Shown piece after piece: positions 8,014 to 17,137 of a stretch of 64,000 nt of DNA. This DNA is from Deltaproteobacteria bacterium (GTDB lineage: Bacteria > Desulfobacterota > Syntrophia > Syntrophales > UBA5619), in assembly GCA_021817825.1 (NCBI GenBank), contig JAKAFS010000006.1, positions 1 through 64,000 of the forward strand, in the 5' to 3' direction. The notes under the pieces were generated by a model that saw nothing but the letters and a program-made list of their open reading frames with translations, had not been told where the DNA came from and did no database searches. Made by a program: the position numbers and the translations under genes. Positions within the stretch are counted from its first letter, which is position 1. The number at the start of each line of letters is the position of its first letter.

Positions 8014-8316
8014 ATGGTCATCGTCATCGCCAAGATCGCAGTCCAACCGGGGAAGAAGCAGGAAGTCTTTGCCCTTGCCCAAACCATCATCGCCGCCACC
8101 CGAACCGAGGAGGGGTGCATCAGCTATGAACTTCTCGACGATCCCCAGGACGCCGGCGCCTGCTCCTTTGTGGAGCGCTGGACGGACATGGACGCCCTGA
8201 AGCGCCACATGAAAACCGATCACTTCCTGAAGTGGCGCGAGGCCTCGCAGGGCCTGCTCATTGCCGGCCGGGACCAGGTCGGGATTTACCAGGCCGAAGC
8301 GTTGAAGCGGGGTTAG
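8014..8316 (+). CDS. Antibiotic biosynthesis monooxygenase / YgiN-like protein
   Basis: 100 residues forming one dimeric alpha+beta barrel (ABM) domain: a beta start MVIVIAKIAVQPGK, EEGCISYELLDDP and FVERWTDMDALKRHMKTDHF, the typical ABM signature order. Family members act on quinols or as small cofactor-free oxygenases, and many are of unknown role; in a probable anaerobe a quinone-related or detoxification role is a guess. Strong AGGAGG site at 8002. The 160-bp gap upstream holds a CCCGGCGCCGGG palindrome and no gene. Confidence 0.85.
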   Translation: MVIVIAKIAVQPGKKQEVFALAQTIIAATRTEEGCISYELLDDPQDAGACSFVERWTDMDALKRHMKTDHFLKWREASQGLLIAGRDQVGIYQAEALKRG

Positions 8317-8469
8317 GCCAGCCCTTCCGGGATGGGGCCGGTGGGCGGGCCGTTCAACCGGCGCTCCCGCCCCGCCGCCGACTCTGTGAGCCGGCAGTGC
8401 AATCGGTATTTGACAGGGATGCCCGATCTGCATATACTCCGCCATCAAATTTGTTGCGATGGTTCCCTG

Positions 8470-9639
8470 ATGTCCATTTATTTTACGCTGCTCCAGGCGT
8501 TCCTGTTAGGCACCGGCATGAAGACCGGCCGGGTGGTTTTTACCTTATATGCATTGAAGATGGGGGCGCAGCCCTTTACCGTCGGCCTCCTGATGGCGAT
8601 GTCCGAGGTGCTGCCCACATTGCTGGCCTGGCATGCCGGCCGCTTGGCCGACCGCTTCGGCTGCCGCTGGCTGCTCATGGTCAGCGCCGGCGCCGGGGCG
8701 TTGGGGATGCTGATCTCCTATCTCATCCCCAGTCTGGCCGCCCTTTTTGCCACCGCGGTTCTCTATGGCTTGATGTCGGCCTTTTACGGGGCTCCCGTGC
8801 AAAACCTGGTGGGCCTACAGAGCGGGCCGCAGGACAGGGCCCGGAATTTCAGCAATTTCAGTTTGGTGACCTCTTGCACCGGCTTGCTGGGACCGCTCCT
8901 GGCCGGTTTCACGCTGGACCATGCCGGTCCGGAGGTGGCCTGCCTAGGGCTGGTGCTGCTCTTTCTGGCGGCAATCGTGGTGCTCGTCGTCTGGGGGGGG
9001 AAGCTGCCCAGCGGCACACGGACCACCAAGCCCACGGGAAGCGTCCGCGTCCTGCTTTCCGAATCGGGTCTCTGGCGGGTGATGGCCACGAGCAGCCTGG
9101 TGATTACCGGCGTCGACCTCTTCCAGGTCTTCATGCCGATCTACGGCCACAGCATCGGACTGTCCGCGTCGGCGATCGGCATCATCCTGGCGATATACGC
9201 CTCGGCGGCCTTCGTGGTCCGCTTCTTTATGCCCACCCTGATCAGGCGATTGACCATCGAACGGCTGCTGGCCTACTCTTTTCTCATCGGAGCGGCAGGC
9301 TTCCTGCTCGTGCCCTTTTTCAAAAGCATCGTCGTTCTTTCGCTGGTTTCCTTCTTCTTCGGACTCGGGATGGGGCTCGGCCAGCCGCTGACCATCATGA
9401 TGACCTTCAGCAATTCCAGCCAGGGACGCTCCGGAGAGGCGATGGGATTGCGGGTGACGGTCAACAACATCACCCGCATGGCCAGTCAGGTCTTGTTCGG
9501 ATCGATCGGTTCCGCCTTCGGCGTCTTTCCCGTATTTTGGGTCAATGCGCTCCTGCTGGCCTCGGGATGGGCGGTCAGCCATCCGCGTGCCGCCGCCCCC
9601 GCCGCCGTCGCTGACAAGGACGAGCAGAAGGATTCCTGA
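8470..9639 (+). CDS. MFS transporter
   Basis: 389 residues from ATG 8470, with about 12 membrane helices. The inter-helix 2-3 loop GRLADRFGCRWLL is the MFS signature. The C-terminal half repeats the fold after a central loop near residue 185. Upstream in-frame ATGs (8332, 8419) would add a non-hydrophobic, Cys/Arg-rich tail, so the shorter start is preferred, although none has a strong RBS. Resembles drug/metabolite exporters of the major facilitator superfamily; substrate not deducible. Convergent with the OMP gene downstream. Confidence 0.8.
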   Translation: MSIYFTLLQAFLLGTGMKTGRVVFTLYALKMGAQPFTVGLLMAMSEVLPTLLAWHAGRLADRFGCRWLLMVSAGAGALGMLISYLIPSLAALFATAVLYGLMSAFYGAPVQNLVGLQSGPQDRARNFSNFSLVTSCTGLLGPLLAGFTLDHAGPEVACLGLVLLFLAAIVVLVVWGGKLPSGTRTTKPTGSVRVLLSESGLWRVMATSSLVITGVDLFQVFMPIYGHSIGLSASAIGIILAIYASAAFVVRFFMPTLIRRLTIERLLAYSFLIGAAGFLLVPFFKSIVVLSLVSFFFGLGMGLGQPLTIMMTFSNSSQGRSGEAMGLRVTVNNITRMASQVLFGSIGSAFGVFPVFWVNALLLASGWAVSHPRAAAPAAVADKDEQKDS

Positions 9640-9752
9640 CCCGCTCCCGGTTTGGGTCGGGGGAGGGGGCCGGCTCCCGGGGGTGCCGAATGGGCATTCA
9701 GGGTTGCCGTGCCGGCGTGATCCTGCGAATGGGTCACCGCCGTGGGGCTTCT

Positions 9753-10532
9753 CTAGTTGAACAGGTAGCGGATCCCGGCAAAGACCCCCTGGAAGCGGAG
9801 GGGCGCCCAGGTCTGGTCGACATCGAACCCCGCAGGGACATTGTTTGCGGAGGCCCGGCCCGCATCGGCAGAGACGCGGCCGAGGTCCGCATACCGGTAG
9901 GAGAGGTCCAGGACGGTCCGTTCCGACAATGCGATCCCCATTCCGATGCCGGCCATCCAGGCGATATCGGTCTTGTTTCCGCCCGGGGTGATGGTCACCT
10001 TGTGCGCTCCGGGGTTGCCGGGAAAGAGATAGGTGACATCGCCCAGTTGGTTGTAGCTGGCCCCGATGCCTCCTCCCAGGTAAGGCTGGAAGCGGCCGCT
10101 GTTCAGACCGAACAACGGCGCCACATCGCAAAAGAGATTGACCATTCCCGTCAGCGCATCGGCGCGGGCCGACACCGGCTGATCGCCCGGCACGCCCCGG
10201 AAATTCGCCTGGCCGCGATACTGCATGTCGGGCCGGTAGTGGACGGCAAATTCGGTTCGCAGCCAGGGAAGAAGCTGCTTGCCCGCAGCCGCCTCGATGG
10301 AGGGAAAACGGCCGAAATCGCCGTAGGCGCCGATCTGGCGTCCGTCGCGTCCGGGACCGGTGCCGAAGAGGGCCGGCGGGTTCTGGGCGGTGGATTCCCG
10401 GTCGGAAAAGTCGCCGGCCAGGGACCATTCGAATCCCAGTCCTCCGCGCATATACCAGCCGGCGGCGCCGGCGGGGGCGGCGGAACTGGAGAGGAAGAGC
10501 ACGGCCAAGAGCAGGAGAAGTAATTTTTTCAT
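9753..10532 (-). CDS. Outer-membrane beta-barrel protein (8-strand, OmpW/OmpA-barrel type)
   Basis: 259 residues from the ATG at 10532 (signal peptide MKKLLLLLL..., cleavage after AGA; the longer ORF start at 10820 runs into nadD). The mature part shows alternating strands, GGGIGASYNQLGD and DLSYRYADLG, and ends GVFAGIRYLFN, with the aromatic-rich final strand of small barrels. It follows nadD by 100 bp on the same strand with its own GAAAGGAA site, so it could be the last gene of a proA-nadD transcript. Substrate or role unknown. Confidence 0.75.
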   Translation of the reverse strand: MKKLLLLLLAVLFLSSSAAPAGAAGWYMRGGLGFEWSLAGDFSDRESTAQNPPALFGTGPGRDGRQIGAYGDFGRFPSIEAAAGKQLLPWLRTEFAVHYRPDMQYRGQANFRGVPGDQPVSARADALTGMVNLFCDVAPLFGLNSGRFQPYLGGGIGASYNQLGDVTYLFPGNPGAHKVTITPGGNKTDIAWMAGIGMGIALSERTVLDLSYRYADLGRVSADAGRASANNVPAGFDVDQTWAPLRFQGVFAGIRYLFN

Positions 10533-10632
10533 CGGTTTTGTCACATTCCTTTCAGTTGGAATCCCTCGATCCGTTTTGCTGGTCCTGCCGGTCAGAATGG
10601 AAATGGCGCCTTGGCAGAAGAAGGGACGTCCT

Positions 10633-11286
10633 CTAGCGGTTCCCGTAGAGGTTGTTTTTGACGATGTAATGGCGGACCGCCTCGGGGACGAGGTAGTGGA
10701 TCGATTTCCCTTCGCCGGCCCGCTTGCGGATGTTGCTCGACGAAATGTCGAGGAAGGTGACTTCGCGGAAATAGAGGCAGTGGCCCGTTGTGCTGCGGTA
10801 TCCCTGCGCCTCTTCGTCATAGGTAAAGTGTGCGGCGAACTCGGGGGGCAGGATGTCAGTGAGCCCCCGGCTGACGTAGCCCGGACGGGTCATGACGGCG
10901 AAGTTGCAGAGCAGCAGCAGCCGCTCCCAGTCCTTCCAGGATCGGATGGCATGGAAGGCGTCCTGGCCGAGAATGAAGTAGAGTTCGAGATCTTCCAGCC
11001 GGTACTTGTCCAGCAGGTACTCGACGGTTTCCACCGAGTAGGAGGTTCCGCCCCGCCGGTTCTCCACGTCGGAGAAGGAAAAGGCCGGATTGTCCTCGAT
11101 GGCCTGGCGGATCATCTGTTCGCGATGGTAGAAGGGGGTCACGGCCGCATCGATCTTGTGGGGCGGCTTGGCTGCGGGAACGAAGATGATCCGGTTGAGA
11201 TCGAAGAGCTCCATCACTTCTTGGGCGCAGCGCAGATGCCCGATGTGGATCGGATCGAAGGTGCCCCCGAACAGCCCCCACTTCAT
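10633..11286 (-). CDS. nadD: Nicotinate-nucleotide adenylyltransferase
   Basis: Converts nicotinate mononucleotide and ATP to deamido-NAD in NAD synthesis. 217 residues, usual length for NadD. The nucleotidyltransferase motif [12 protein letters not shown] is at residues 7-18, and the ISSSNIRKR motif near residue 180 is the C-terminal phosphate-binding ISSTxIR signature. The start overlaps the proA stop by 4 bp (ATGA), showing translational coupling; proA-nadD neighbours are common in bacteria. Confidence 0.95.
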   Translation of the reverse strand: MKWGLFGGTFDPIHIGHLRCAQEVMELFDLNRIIFVPAAKPPHKIDAAVTPFYHREQMIRQAIEDNPAFSFSDVENRRGGTSYSVETVEYLLDKYRLEDLELYFILGQDAFHAIRSWKDWERLLLLCNFAVMTRPGYVSRGLTDILPPEFAAHFTYDEEAQGYRSTTGHCLYFREVTFLDISSSNIRKRAGEGKSIHYLVPEAVRHYIVKNNLYGNR

Positions 11287-12557
11287 GTGCGTACCTGACC
11301 GTTTCCGTAGATGATGAACTTCGTGGTCGTCAGCTCTTCGAGCCCCATGGGGCCGAAGGCGTGAAGCTTGGTCGTGCTGATGCCGATCTCCGCCCCGAGC
11401 CCGAGCTCGAAGCCGTCGTTGAACCGCGTCGAGGCGTTGACCAGGACGGCCGAGGAGTTGACCTCCCTAAGGAAGCGCTGGGCCCGCTCGTAATGCTCCG
11501 TGACGATCGCCTCGGTGTGGAGGGAGCTGTAGCGTTCGATGTGGGCGATCGCCTCGTCGAGATCCCGGACCACCCGGACCGCCAGGATCAGCGCCAGATA
11601 TTCCCGGCCCCAGTCCTCCTCGGTGGCCGCTTCGGCCTGGGGCAAAATCGCCCGCGTCCGCTCGCAGCCTCTCAAAACCACCCCGGCTTTGCCCAGCGCC
11701 TCGGCCACGACGGGCAGGAAGGCCGGCGCGACCGCCTCATGGACGAGCAGCGTCTCCATGGCGTTGCAGACGCCGGGGCGCTGCGTCTTGGCATTCAGGC
11801 AGATCTTGACGGCCTTGGCGAAATCCGCCGTTTCATCCACGAAGGTATGGCAGATCCCTTTGTAGTGCTTGATCACCGGGATCTTCGAGTCCCGGACCAC
11901 GGCGCGGATCAGCTCCTCCCCGCCGCGGGGGATGATGACGTCAATGAATTCCTCCAACTGGAGCAGCGCGTGGATCGCCTCGCGGTCGGTGATCGGGATC
12001 AGTTGGATCGCCTGCTCCGGGATCGCCAGCTCCCGGAGGACCTGCTGGAGGATGGCGGCCAGCGTGCGATTGGAATGGATCGCCTCGGAGCCGCCCCGGA
12101 GGATGACGGCATTGCCCGATTTGAGACACAACGCCGCCGCGTCCACGGTGACGTTGGGTCGCGATTCGTAGATGATGCCGATGACGCCGAGGGGAATCCG
12201 CATCCGGCCGACGACGAGGCCGTTGGGCCGTTGCGAAAGCCCCAGCACCCGGCCCACCGGATCGGGCAGGGCGGCCACTTCGGCGAGCCCCCGGGCCATC
12301 CCTTGGATGGTGGCCTCGGTCAGCGTGAGCCGGTCGAGCATCGCCGGGGAAAGGCCGTTCCGGCGCGCCTGATCGAGGTCCCGGCTGTTTTCCGCGATGA
12401 GCAGCGCTTGATTGGCCAAAAGGGCCTCCGCCATAGTGCCCAATGCCCGGTTCTTGAGGTCCGTGGAGACCCGGGACAGGAGCGCCGAAGCCTGCCGGGC
12501 CTGGCGGCCTATCTGGGCGATCTGTGCAGCGATATCGGTCATCCGTTCCATCCTCAT
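11283..12557 (-). CDS. proA: Gamma-glutamyl phosphate reductase
   Basis: Second step of proline biosynthesis: NADPH-dependent reduction of gamma-glutamyl phosphate to the semialdehyde. 424 residues, normal for ProA. Aldehyde-dehydrogenase fold with [18 protein letters not shown], the IPRGGEELI segment and the catalytic Cys in [13 protein letters not shown]. The start at 12557 is as given by the ORF; ATG at 12542 ([12 protein letters not shown]) would match typical N-termini and has GAGG upstream, so the true start may be 15 nt later. proB is not in the window. Confidence 0.95.
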   Translation of the reverse strand: MRMERMTDIAAQIAQIGRQARQASALLSRVSTDLKNRALGTMAEALLANQALLIAENSRDLDQARRNGLSPAMLDRLTLTEATIQGMARGLAEVAALPDPVGRVLGLSQRPNGLVVGRMRIPLGVIGIIYESRPNVTVDAAALCLKSGNAVILRGGSEAIHSNRTLAAILQQVLRELAIPEQAIQLIPITDREAIHALLQLEEFIDVIIPRGGEELIRAVVRDSKIPVIKHYKGICHTFVDETADFAKAVKICLNAKTQRPGVCNAMETLLVHEAVAPAFLPVVAEALGKAGVVLRGCERTRAILPQAEAATEEDWGREYLALILAVRVVRDLDEAIAHIERYSSLHTEAIVTEHYERAQRFLREVNSSAVLVNASTRFNDGFELGLGAEIGISTTKLHAFGPMGLEELTTTKFIIYGNGQVRT

Positions 12558-12609
12558 TTTGCAGCCGGGCGAAGGGTCGCGAGGCCCGCCTCCTTTTGCA
12601 AAGTAACTA

Positions 12610-12637
12610 TTGACAAATCCAATGGGTTTCGTATAAG
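12610..12637 (+). promoter_or_regulatory. Sigma-70 promoter of patatin gene
   Basis: TTGACA at 12610-12615, 16-bp spacer, TATAAG at 12632-12637, reading toward the patatin-like gene at 12800. Leader of about 155 nt. It is interleaved with an opposite promoter for proA. Confidence 0.65.
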
Positions 12638-12667
12638 AACGCCCATCATTCCGGGGCGAGCGGCGTC

Positions 12668-12696
12668 AATTTACAGGACTCGGGGAAGCCTGTCAA
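12668..12696 (-). promoter_or_regulatory. Sigma-70 promoter of proA-nadD
   Basis: On the minus strand TTGACA (12696-12691), 17-bp spacer, TAAATT (12673-12668), reading toward proA. It lies downstream of the plus-strand promoter, so the two transcripts would start face to face and overlap for about 20 bp, a layout that can cause mutual interference. Confidence 0.55.
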
Positions 12697-12799
12697 GGCC
12701 ATTCGCCGGGCCTTTTGCACCGGGGAAGGGCTCCGGGGCGCGCCATTTCACGTTCCCGGACCAGCGCGGCGGGAGATTTCACCCCAAAGGAAACAAACG

Positions 12800-13867
12800 A
12801 TGGACGCCATCCGTGTCAAGGCGGGCCGACGGGCCTATGAACTCATCCGCGCAGGCGGTTTCACCCTGGACCAGATCGGGACCTATTTCGGTCCGGCAGG
12901 AGGCCCGCGGTGGCTGGTGGCCAGCGGCTTCGATCTGACTCTATTGGAAGGCGGCCTGCTGGGGAACCGGTATCCCGTCTGGCTCGTCGGCGCGTCTGCC
13001 GGGGCCTGGCGTTTCGCGGCCTGGCTGCAACCGGGGGCGGCCGAGAGCTACCGCGCCTTGCGGGAAGCATACATCACCAGCGTCTACACTCGCAAAGACA
13101 CACCGCAGACGATCCGGCAGTCCCTCGTCGATATCGTCAACACCTATGTCGAGGATGACGCGCTTCCCTTTGCCCTGGCCAACAAGAAGTACCGTCTGGC
13201 GATCCTGACCAGCCGGGTCGGCCACCTGATGGCCTCCGAACGCCCCTGGGTGCAGAAGGCGGGATTTGCCTTCTGCTTTCTGGCAAACGCGCTGCACCCG
13301 GCGCTGATCCATCGGCTGGCCGAGCGGGTCGTCTTCTACTACGGTCCCAAGCCGCCCGATTTCTGCCTGCGGCCGGGATTCAAGGGCAGCTACATCCCCC
13401 TTTCGGAGATCAATTTCAAAGCCGCGGTCATCGCCTCCGGGGCGATTCCCATTGCGATCGAAGGGGTGCCGGACATCTTCGGCGCGCCGCGCGGCGTCTA
13501 TCGGGACGGCGGGCTCATCGACTACCATCTTCGGGAGAACTACGAGACGCGCAACGGCGGGCTGACCCTCTTTTTTCACCATCAGGAACGGATCATTCCC
13601 GGCTGGATGGATAAAAGGCTCAAGAAACGTCGTCCTCCCGAGTCGGCGCTGGAATCGGTCGTCATGGTCACTCCGTCCGAGGAATTCGTTGCCCGGCTTC
13701 CCGGCGGCCGGATACCGGACCGCACCGATTTTACGACCTTCATGGACGATCCGGCGACCCGGATCGCCCAGTGGCGAAAAGCGGTCGAGTTGTCCGCCCC
13801 GCTCGGCGAGGCGTTTCTGGAATTGATCGCCAGCGGTCGCATCAAGGACGTGGTTGCCAAACTGTAA
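12800..13867 (+). CDS. Patatin-like phospholipase family protein
   Basis: 355 residues. The nucleophile elbow GASAG (residues 58-62, G-x-S-x-G) and the DGGLIDYH motif near residue 236 supply the Ser-Asp dyad of patatin-type lipid acyl hydrolases. The oxyanion loop is probably GPAGGPRW near residue 35. No signal peptide, so cytoplasmic or delivered otherwise. AAAGGA before the ATG. It is followed at 19 bp by a DUF2905 gene and then an autotransporter, all plus strand, suggesting one transcription unit possibly concerned with the envelope. Confidence 0.85.
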   Translation: MDAIRVKAGRRAYELIRAGGFTLDQIGTYFGPAGGPRWLVASGFDLTLLEGGLLGNRYPVWLVGASAGAWRFAAWLQPGAAESYRALREAYITSVYTRKDTPQTIRQSLVDIVNTYVEDDALPFALANKKYRLAILTSRVGHLMASERPWVQKAGFAFCFLANALHPALIHRLAERVVFYYGPKPPDFCLRPGFKGSYIPLSEINFKAAVIASGAIPIAIEGVPDIFGAPRGVYRDGGLIDYHLRENYETRNGGLTLFFHHQERIIPGWMDKRLKKRRPPESALESVVMVTPSEEFVARLPGGRIPDRTDFTTFMDDPATRIAQWRKAVELSAPLGEAFLELIASGRIKDVVAKL

Positions 13868-13886
13868 GGCCTGAAAGGGGAAAGAG

Positions 13887-14111
13887 ATGTCCGACTTCAC
13901 CGGCCTGGGGAAAATACTGCTCGTGATCGGCCTGGTCGTTGCGGGACTCGGGCTCCTCCTGCTGCTGGCCGGAAAGATCCCCTGGGTCGGGAGACTGCCC
14001 GGCGACTTTCTTTTCAAGGGCAAGCATGTCACCTTCTATTTCCCCTTGATGACCTCGCTGGTCGTCAGCATCATCCTGACCATCGTCCTTTGGTTCATCA
14101 ACCGCCGCTAA
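13887..14111 (+). CDS. DUF2905 small membrane protein
   Basis: 74 residues with two membrane helices (about 8-28 and 50-70) separated by the hallmark loop IPWVGRLPGDFLFKGKHVTFYFP, which identifies the DUF2905 family. Function unknown across the family. GAAAGGGGAAAGAG upstream. Sits between the patatin-like gene and the autotransporter. Confidence 0.85.
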   Translation: MSDFTGLGKILLVIGLVVAGLGLLLLLAGKIPWVGRLPGDFLFKGKHVTFYFPLMTSLVVSIILTIVLWFINRR

Positions 14112-14161
14112 GGACCGCCGAGGGCTGCGTCACCGGCCATTTTTCAAAAGGAGGCAACCCG

Positions 14162-16903
14162 ATGAAACGATGGCTTGTTATGGTTCCGATCTTAGGCCTC
14201 CTGTTCATGCCGCCGGGGATCGCCTCCGCCGCCGTTCTCAGCCCGACCTACGCCGAATCCCTGCCACTGGCCATCGACCATGCCGCCAACCCCGCCGGTT
14301 GGACCACTGCCTCGCTCTTCGTCATTCCCGACGGGGGCGGGGCCGAAGGGCTGGTCTATGACGGCGGAAAACTGGTCGTCCGGACGGCAACGAAATCCAG
14401 GAATTTCAAAACGAACTATGTGGGCCAGGCGGGCTACAAGATCTACGGGCCGGCGACGTCCGAGGCGGCCTGGGTGACCACCGGCAACGACGCCACCCGC
14501 TTTCTGCTCGCCAACGGCGTCACGGGCGCCAATGTGACGACTCTTCTGGAGCGGGGCCTCGGGATGGACGCCACGGGGACCCACGACGCCATCGTCGAAT
14601 ATGCCGTCGATCCGCAGTATCTCCTGCGGCCGACGCGCAACCCCGACATCACCCAGGTCTTGCCGGCGCAGTACGGGACGAATCTGCCCTTCGTCAAGCC
14701 GGCCGGGATGAGCGATGCGGCCTTCGCCAACTTCAAGGCCTACTATGCCCACTGGCTGGCCGGCGCCTACGGTCCCTACGCCTTTCCCTGGACCCAGCTC
14801 GGTTACACCTTCTTCTGGGGAAACGGCACCTCGCTTACCCAGATCAACGGGATGAGCGAGTTCATCATCCTGGGGCAGAGCCCTGTGGACATCACCGGCA
14901 TCTATGCCACCGGCTCCTATATCTACACCCGGAACAACGGCACGGCCTTCAGCACCGCCGCCGGCGCCTCCTACGGCAACGGCTTTGCCAGCTTCAAGAT
15001 CGACGGGACCTGCGACACCCTCTGGGCGGGCCACCGGTTCCAGAAAAACGTCCGGACGGCCAGCGGGACGCCCAACCAGGTGATCATCGAAAGCAACGGG
15101 AGCCTCTCCGGCGGCCAGGGACTCCTGATCTGGTCGCTCAACTACGACGTCGTCAACAACGGCACGATCAGCGGCGCAACGGTTGACAAATACGGTCTCG
15201 CCGGGACGGCGAACATCGCCGTTCTTTTCAAGGGCGATACGAGCGGCGCTTACGGGACTCCCATTACCACCGCCGGCGCAGTCAACCGCCTCACCAACAG
15301 CGGGACCCTCTCCAGCCCCGGAACGGCGGTCAAGGCCGAGGCGGGAAACACCGTCGTCATCAACAACGCCGGCGGCCTCATCTCCGGCGGGGTCTATGCG
15401 ATCCAGACCGGGGCCGGCGACGATACGGTGACCCTCAACGGCGGCGAGATCGCCGGGCGCACCGATCTGGGGGCGGGGACCGATGCGCTCACGGTCACGG
15501 GAGCGAACCACGCCCGTTTTTCTTTTACCCTGGATACGGACAACGCCTCTTTGCCCCAGGTCGTCAACACCGAGACAGTCACGATCGCCGATAACAGCGC
15601 GACCCTGGCCGTGCAAGCGACCGGTCGGCGGAACGTCCGGAGCAACGACCGGTTCCTCATCGTCGATGCGACCACCCTTTTTGTCGATCCGGCGAAACTG
15701 ACGATCGACAGCGCCCTGCCCATGGTCGCCTTTGCGGCCCAAAAGACGGGAAACCAGCTGGCCCTTGTGGCGGCGCGCAACGCGACCTACTATGGCCGGA
15801 ACGCGACGAATCCCTCCTTGGGCGCGGTCCTCGACGCCCTGGGCAACACCGCCTCGGGGGACATGGCTTTGGCCCTCGGGGCCCTCGACCGTTCCGGCGA
15901 TCCGGCCGGCAACGCCGCCAAGCTGGAGCCGGTCGTCAACGGGGGAATGGTTCAGACTGGGTTCGGGACGGCCGGACGGTTCACCCAATCCATCGTCAAC
16001 CGGATCGGCCAGGTCCTGGCGAGCCATGATACGGGGAGCGGTGTGACGGGCATCGCGGCCGGCGACGAGCCGGCCCGGGAAGGGGTCTGGGGGCAGGGGT
16101 TCGGCGCCGCCTTGCGCCAGGAGCCGCGAGAGGGGAGCGACGGCTATCGGGCGAGCCTCTGGGGCAGCTCCTTCGGCTACGACCGGTTCGTCTTTCCCCG
16201 CCTGCTTCTGGGGTTCGGCGGCGGCTATGGCCGCACGGCCATCACGACCGGCGACCGTCGGACGAGGACCGATGTGGACCACTATCAGGGGAGTCTCTAC
16301 GGGAGCCTGACGGGGGAGGGCTATTATCTCGACGGTCTCCTTTCCGTTGCCTACAGCCAGTATGACGCCGCGCGGCATATCGCATTCGACGCGATCGACC
16401 GGGTCGCAAAAGGGGATTATGCGGGACGGCAGGTGAACGGCTATCTGGAAGGGGGCTATACTTTCGAAAAGGGCGGCTTTGCCGTCACCCCGCTCCTTTC
16501 GCTCCAGGCCCTGCGGCTCCATGTCAACGACTACCGGGAAACGGGGGCCGTCGACCTCGACCTGACCGTGGAAGCCCAGGACTATAACCTTTTTCAAACG
16601 GGCCTCGGGGCCAAGGTGGCCTATCCGATCCAGGGGCGCGAGTTGAGGATCACCCCGGAATTCCATGCCCGGTGGCTCCACGACTTCGCCGGCGACCGCC
16701 AGCAAACGACCGCCCGGTTTGCCGGCGGCGGCACGGCCTTCGCGACCCAGGGTTGCGAGCCGGCCCGGGACAGCTTCAACGTCGGCGTGAAGCTGACCCT
16801 GATGACCAAAGACCGGGTGACGGTCTCGCTGAACTATGACTTGGAAAGAAAAACGGACTTCTCCGGCCACAGCGGCACCGTTCATCTCCGCTATGCCTTC
16901 TAG
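14162..16903 (+). CDS. Autotransporter (type V secretion) protein
   Basis: 913 residues from ATG 14162 (AAAAGGAGG 8 nt upstream; the ORF track start at 14090 lies in the DUF2905 gene). Signal peptide ending near IASA-AV, then a roughly 600-residue passenger rich in G/N/T with beta-helix-like repeats (NNGTISGATVD, NSGTLSSPGTAV, NNAGGLISGGV). The last about 270 residues (from EGVWGQGFG) form an autotransporter beta-domain ending in HLRYAF, with the C-terminal aromatic. The passenger contains no recognised protease or lipase motif. The protein is probably surface-exposed, adhesin-like. Genes upstream (patatin, DUF2905) are close and co-directional. Confidence 0.85.
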   Translation: MKRWLVMVPILGLLFMPPGIASAAVLSPTYAESLPLAIDHAANPAGWTTASLFVIPDGGGAEGLVYDGGKLVVRTATKSRNFKTNYVGQAGYKIYGPATSEAAWVTTGNDATRFLLANGVTGANVTTLLERGLGMDATGTHDAIVEYAVDPQYLLRPTRNPDITQVLPAQYGTNLPFVKPAGMSDAAFANFKAYYAHWLAGAYGPYAFPWTQLGYTFFWGNGTSLTQINGMSEFIILGQSPVDITGIYATGSYIYTRNNGTAFSTAAGASYGNGFASFKIDGTCDTLWAGHRFQKNVRTASGTPNQVIIESNGSLSGGQGLLIWSLNYDVVNNGTISGATVDKYGLAGTANIAVLFKGDTSGAYGTPITTAGAVNRLTNSGTLSSPGTAVKAEAGNTVVINNAGGLISGGVYAIQTGAGDDTVTLNGGEIAGRTDLGAGTDALTVTGANHARFSFTLDTDNASLPQVVNTETVTIADNSATLAVQATGRRNVRSNDRFLIVDATTLFVDPAKLTIDSALPMVAFAAQKTGNQLALVAARNATYYGRNATNPSLGAVLDALGNTASGDMALALGALDRSGDPAGNAAKLEPVVNGGMVQTGFGTAGRFTQSIVNRIGQVLASHDTGSGVTGIAAGDEPAREGVWGQGFGAALRQEPREGSDGYRASLWGSSFGYDRFVFPRLLLGFGGGYGRTAITTGDRRTRTDVDHYQGSLYGSLTGEGYYLDGLLSVAYSQYDAARHIAFDAIDRVAKGDYAGRQVNGYLEGGYTFEKGGFAVTPLLSLQALRLHVNDYRETGAVDLDLTVEAQDYNLFQTGLGAKVAYPIQGRELRITPEFHARWLHDFAGDRQQTTARFAGGGTAFATQGCEPARDSFNVGVKLTLMTKDRVTVSLNYDLERKTDFSGHSGTVHLRYAF

Positions 16904-17137
16904 AAGAGAGTTCCTGATTCCCCTGGTGAAATACGCTGCCCACGCCGAGGGCTGGCGCGATCGGCGGCGATCGCTCCTGGCGCTGCCGTTCTGTTCGTCA
17001 CCGTAAAGGGCAAACAGGGTTCGGCGGCTCGACGGTCGCTGTTAACGCCCTCTTCGGAGAGGACCGCCGGGTATAGGAAGGAAGAGATCAAGCCGACGGA
17101 GGGACCGGAGCGGATCCGGAAGGCAACGGAAAGGGGG

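Noticed and set aside
14192-16885. 897-aa ORF antisense to the autotransporter
   Set aside because: Mirror frame of a GC-rich gene; composition is D/G/R/P-rich without domains, signal or RBS, and the sense strand has clear autotransporter features.
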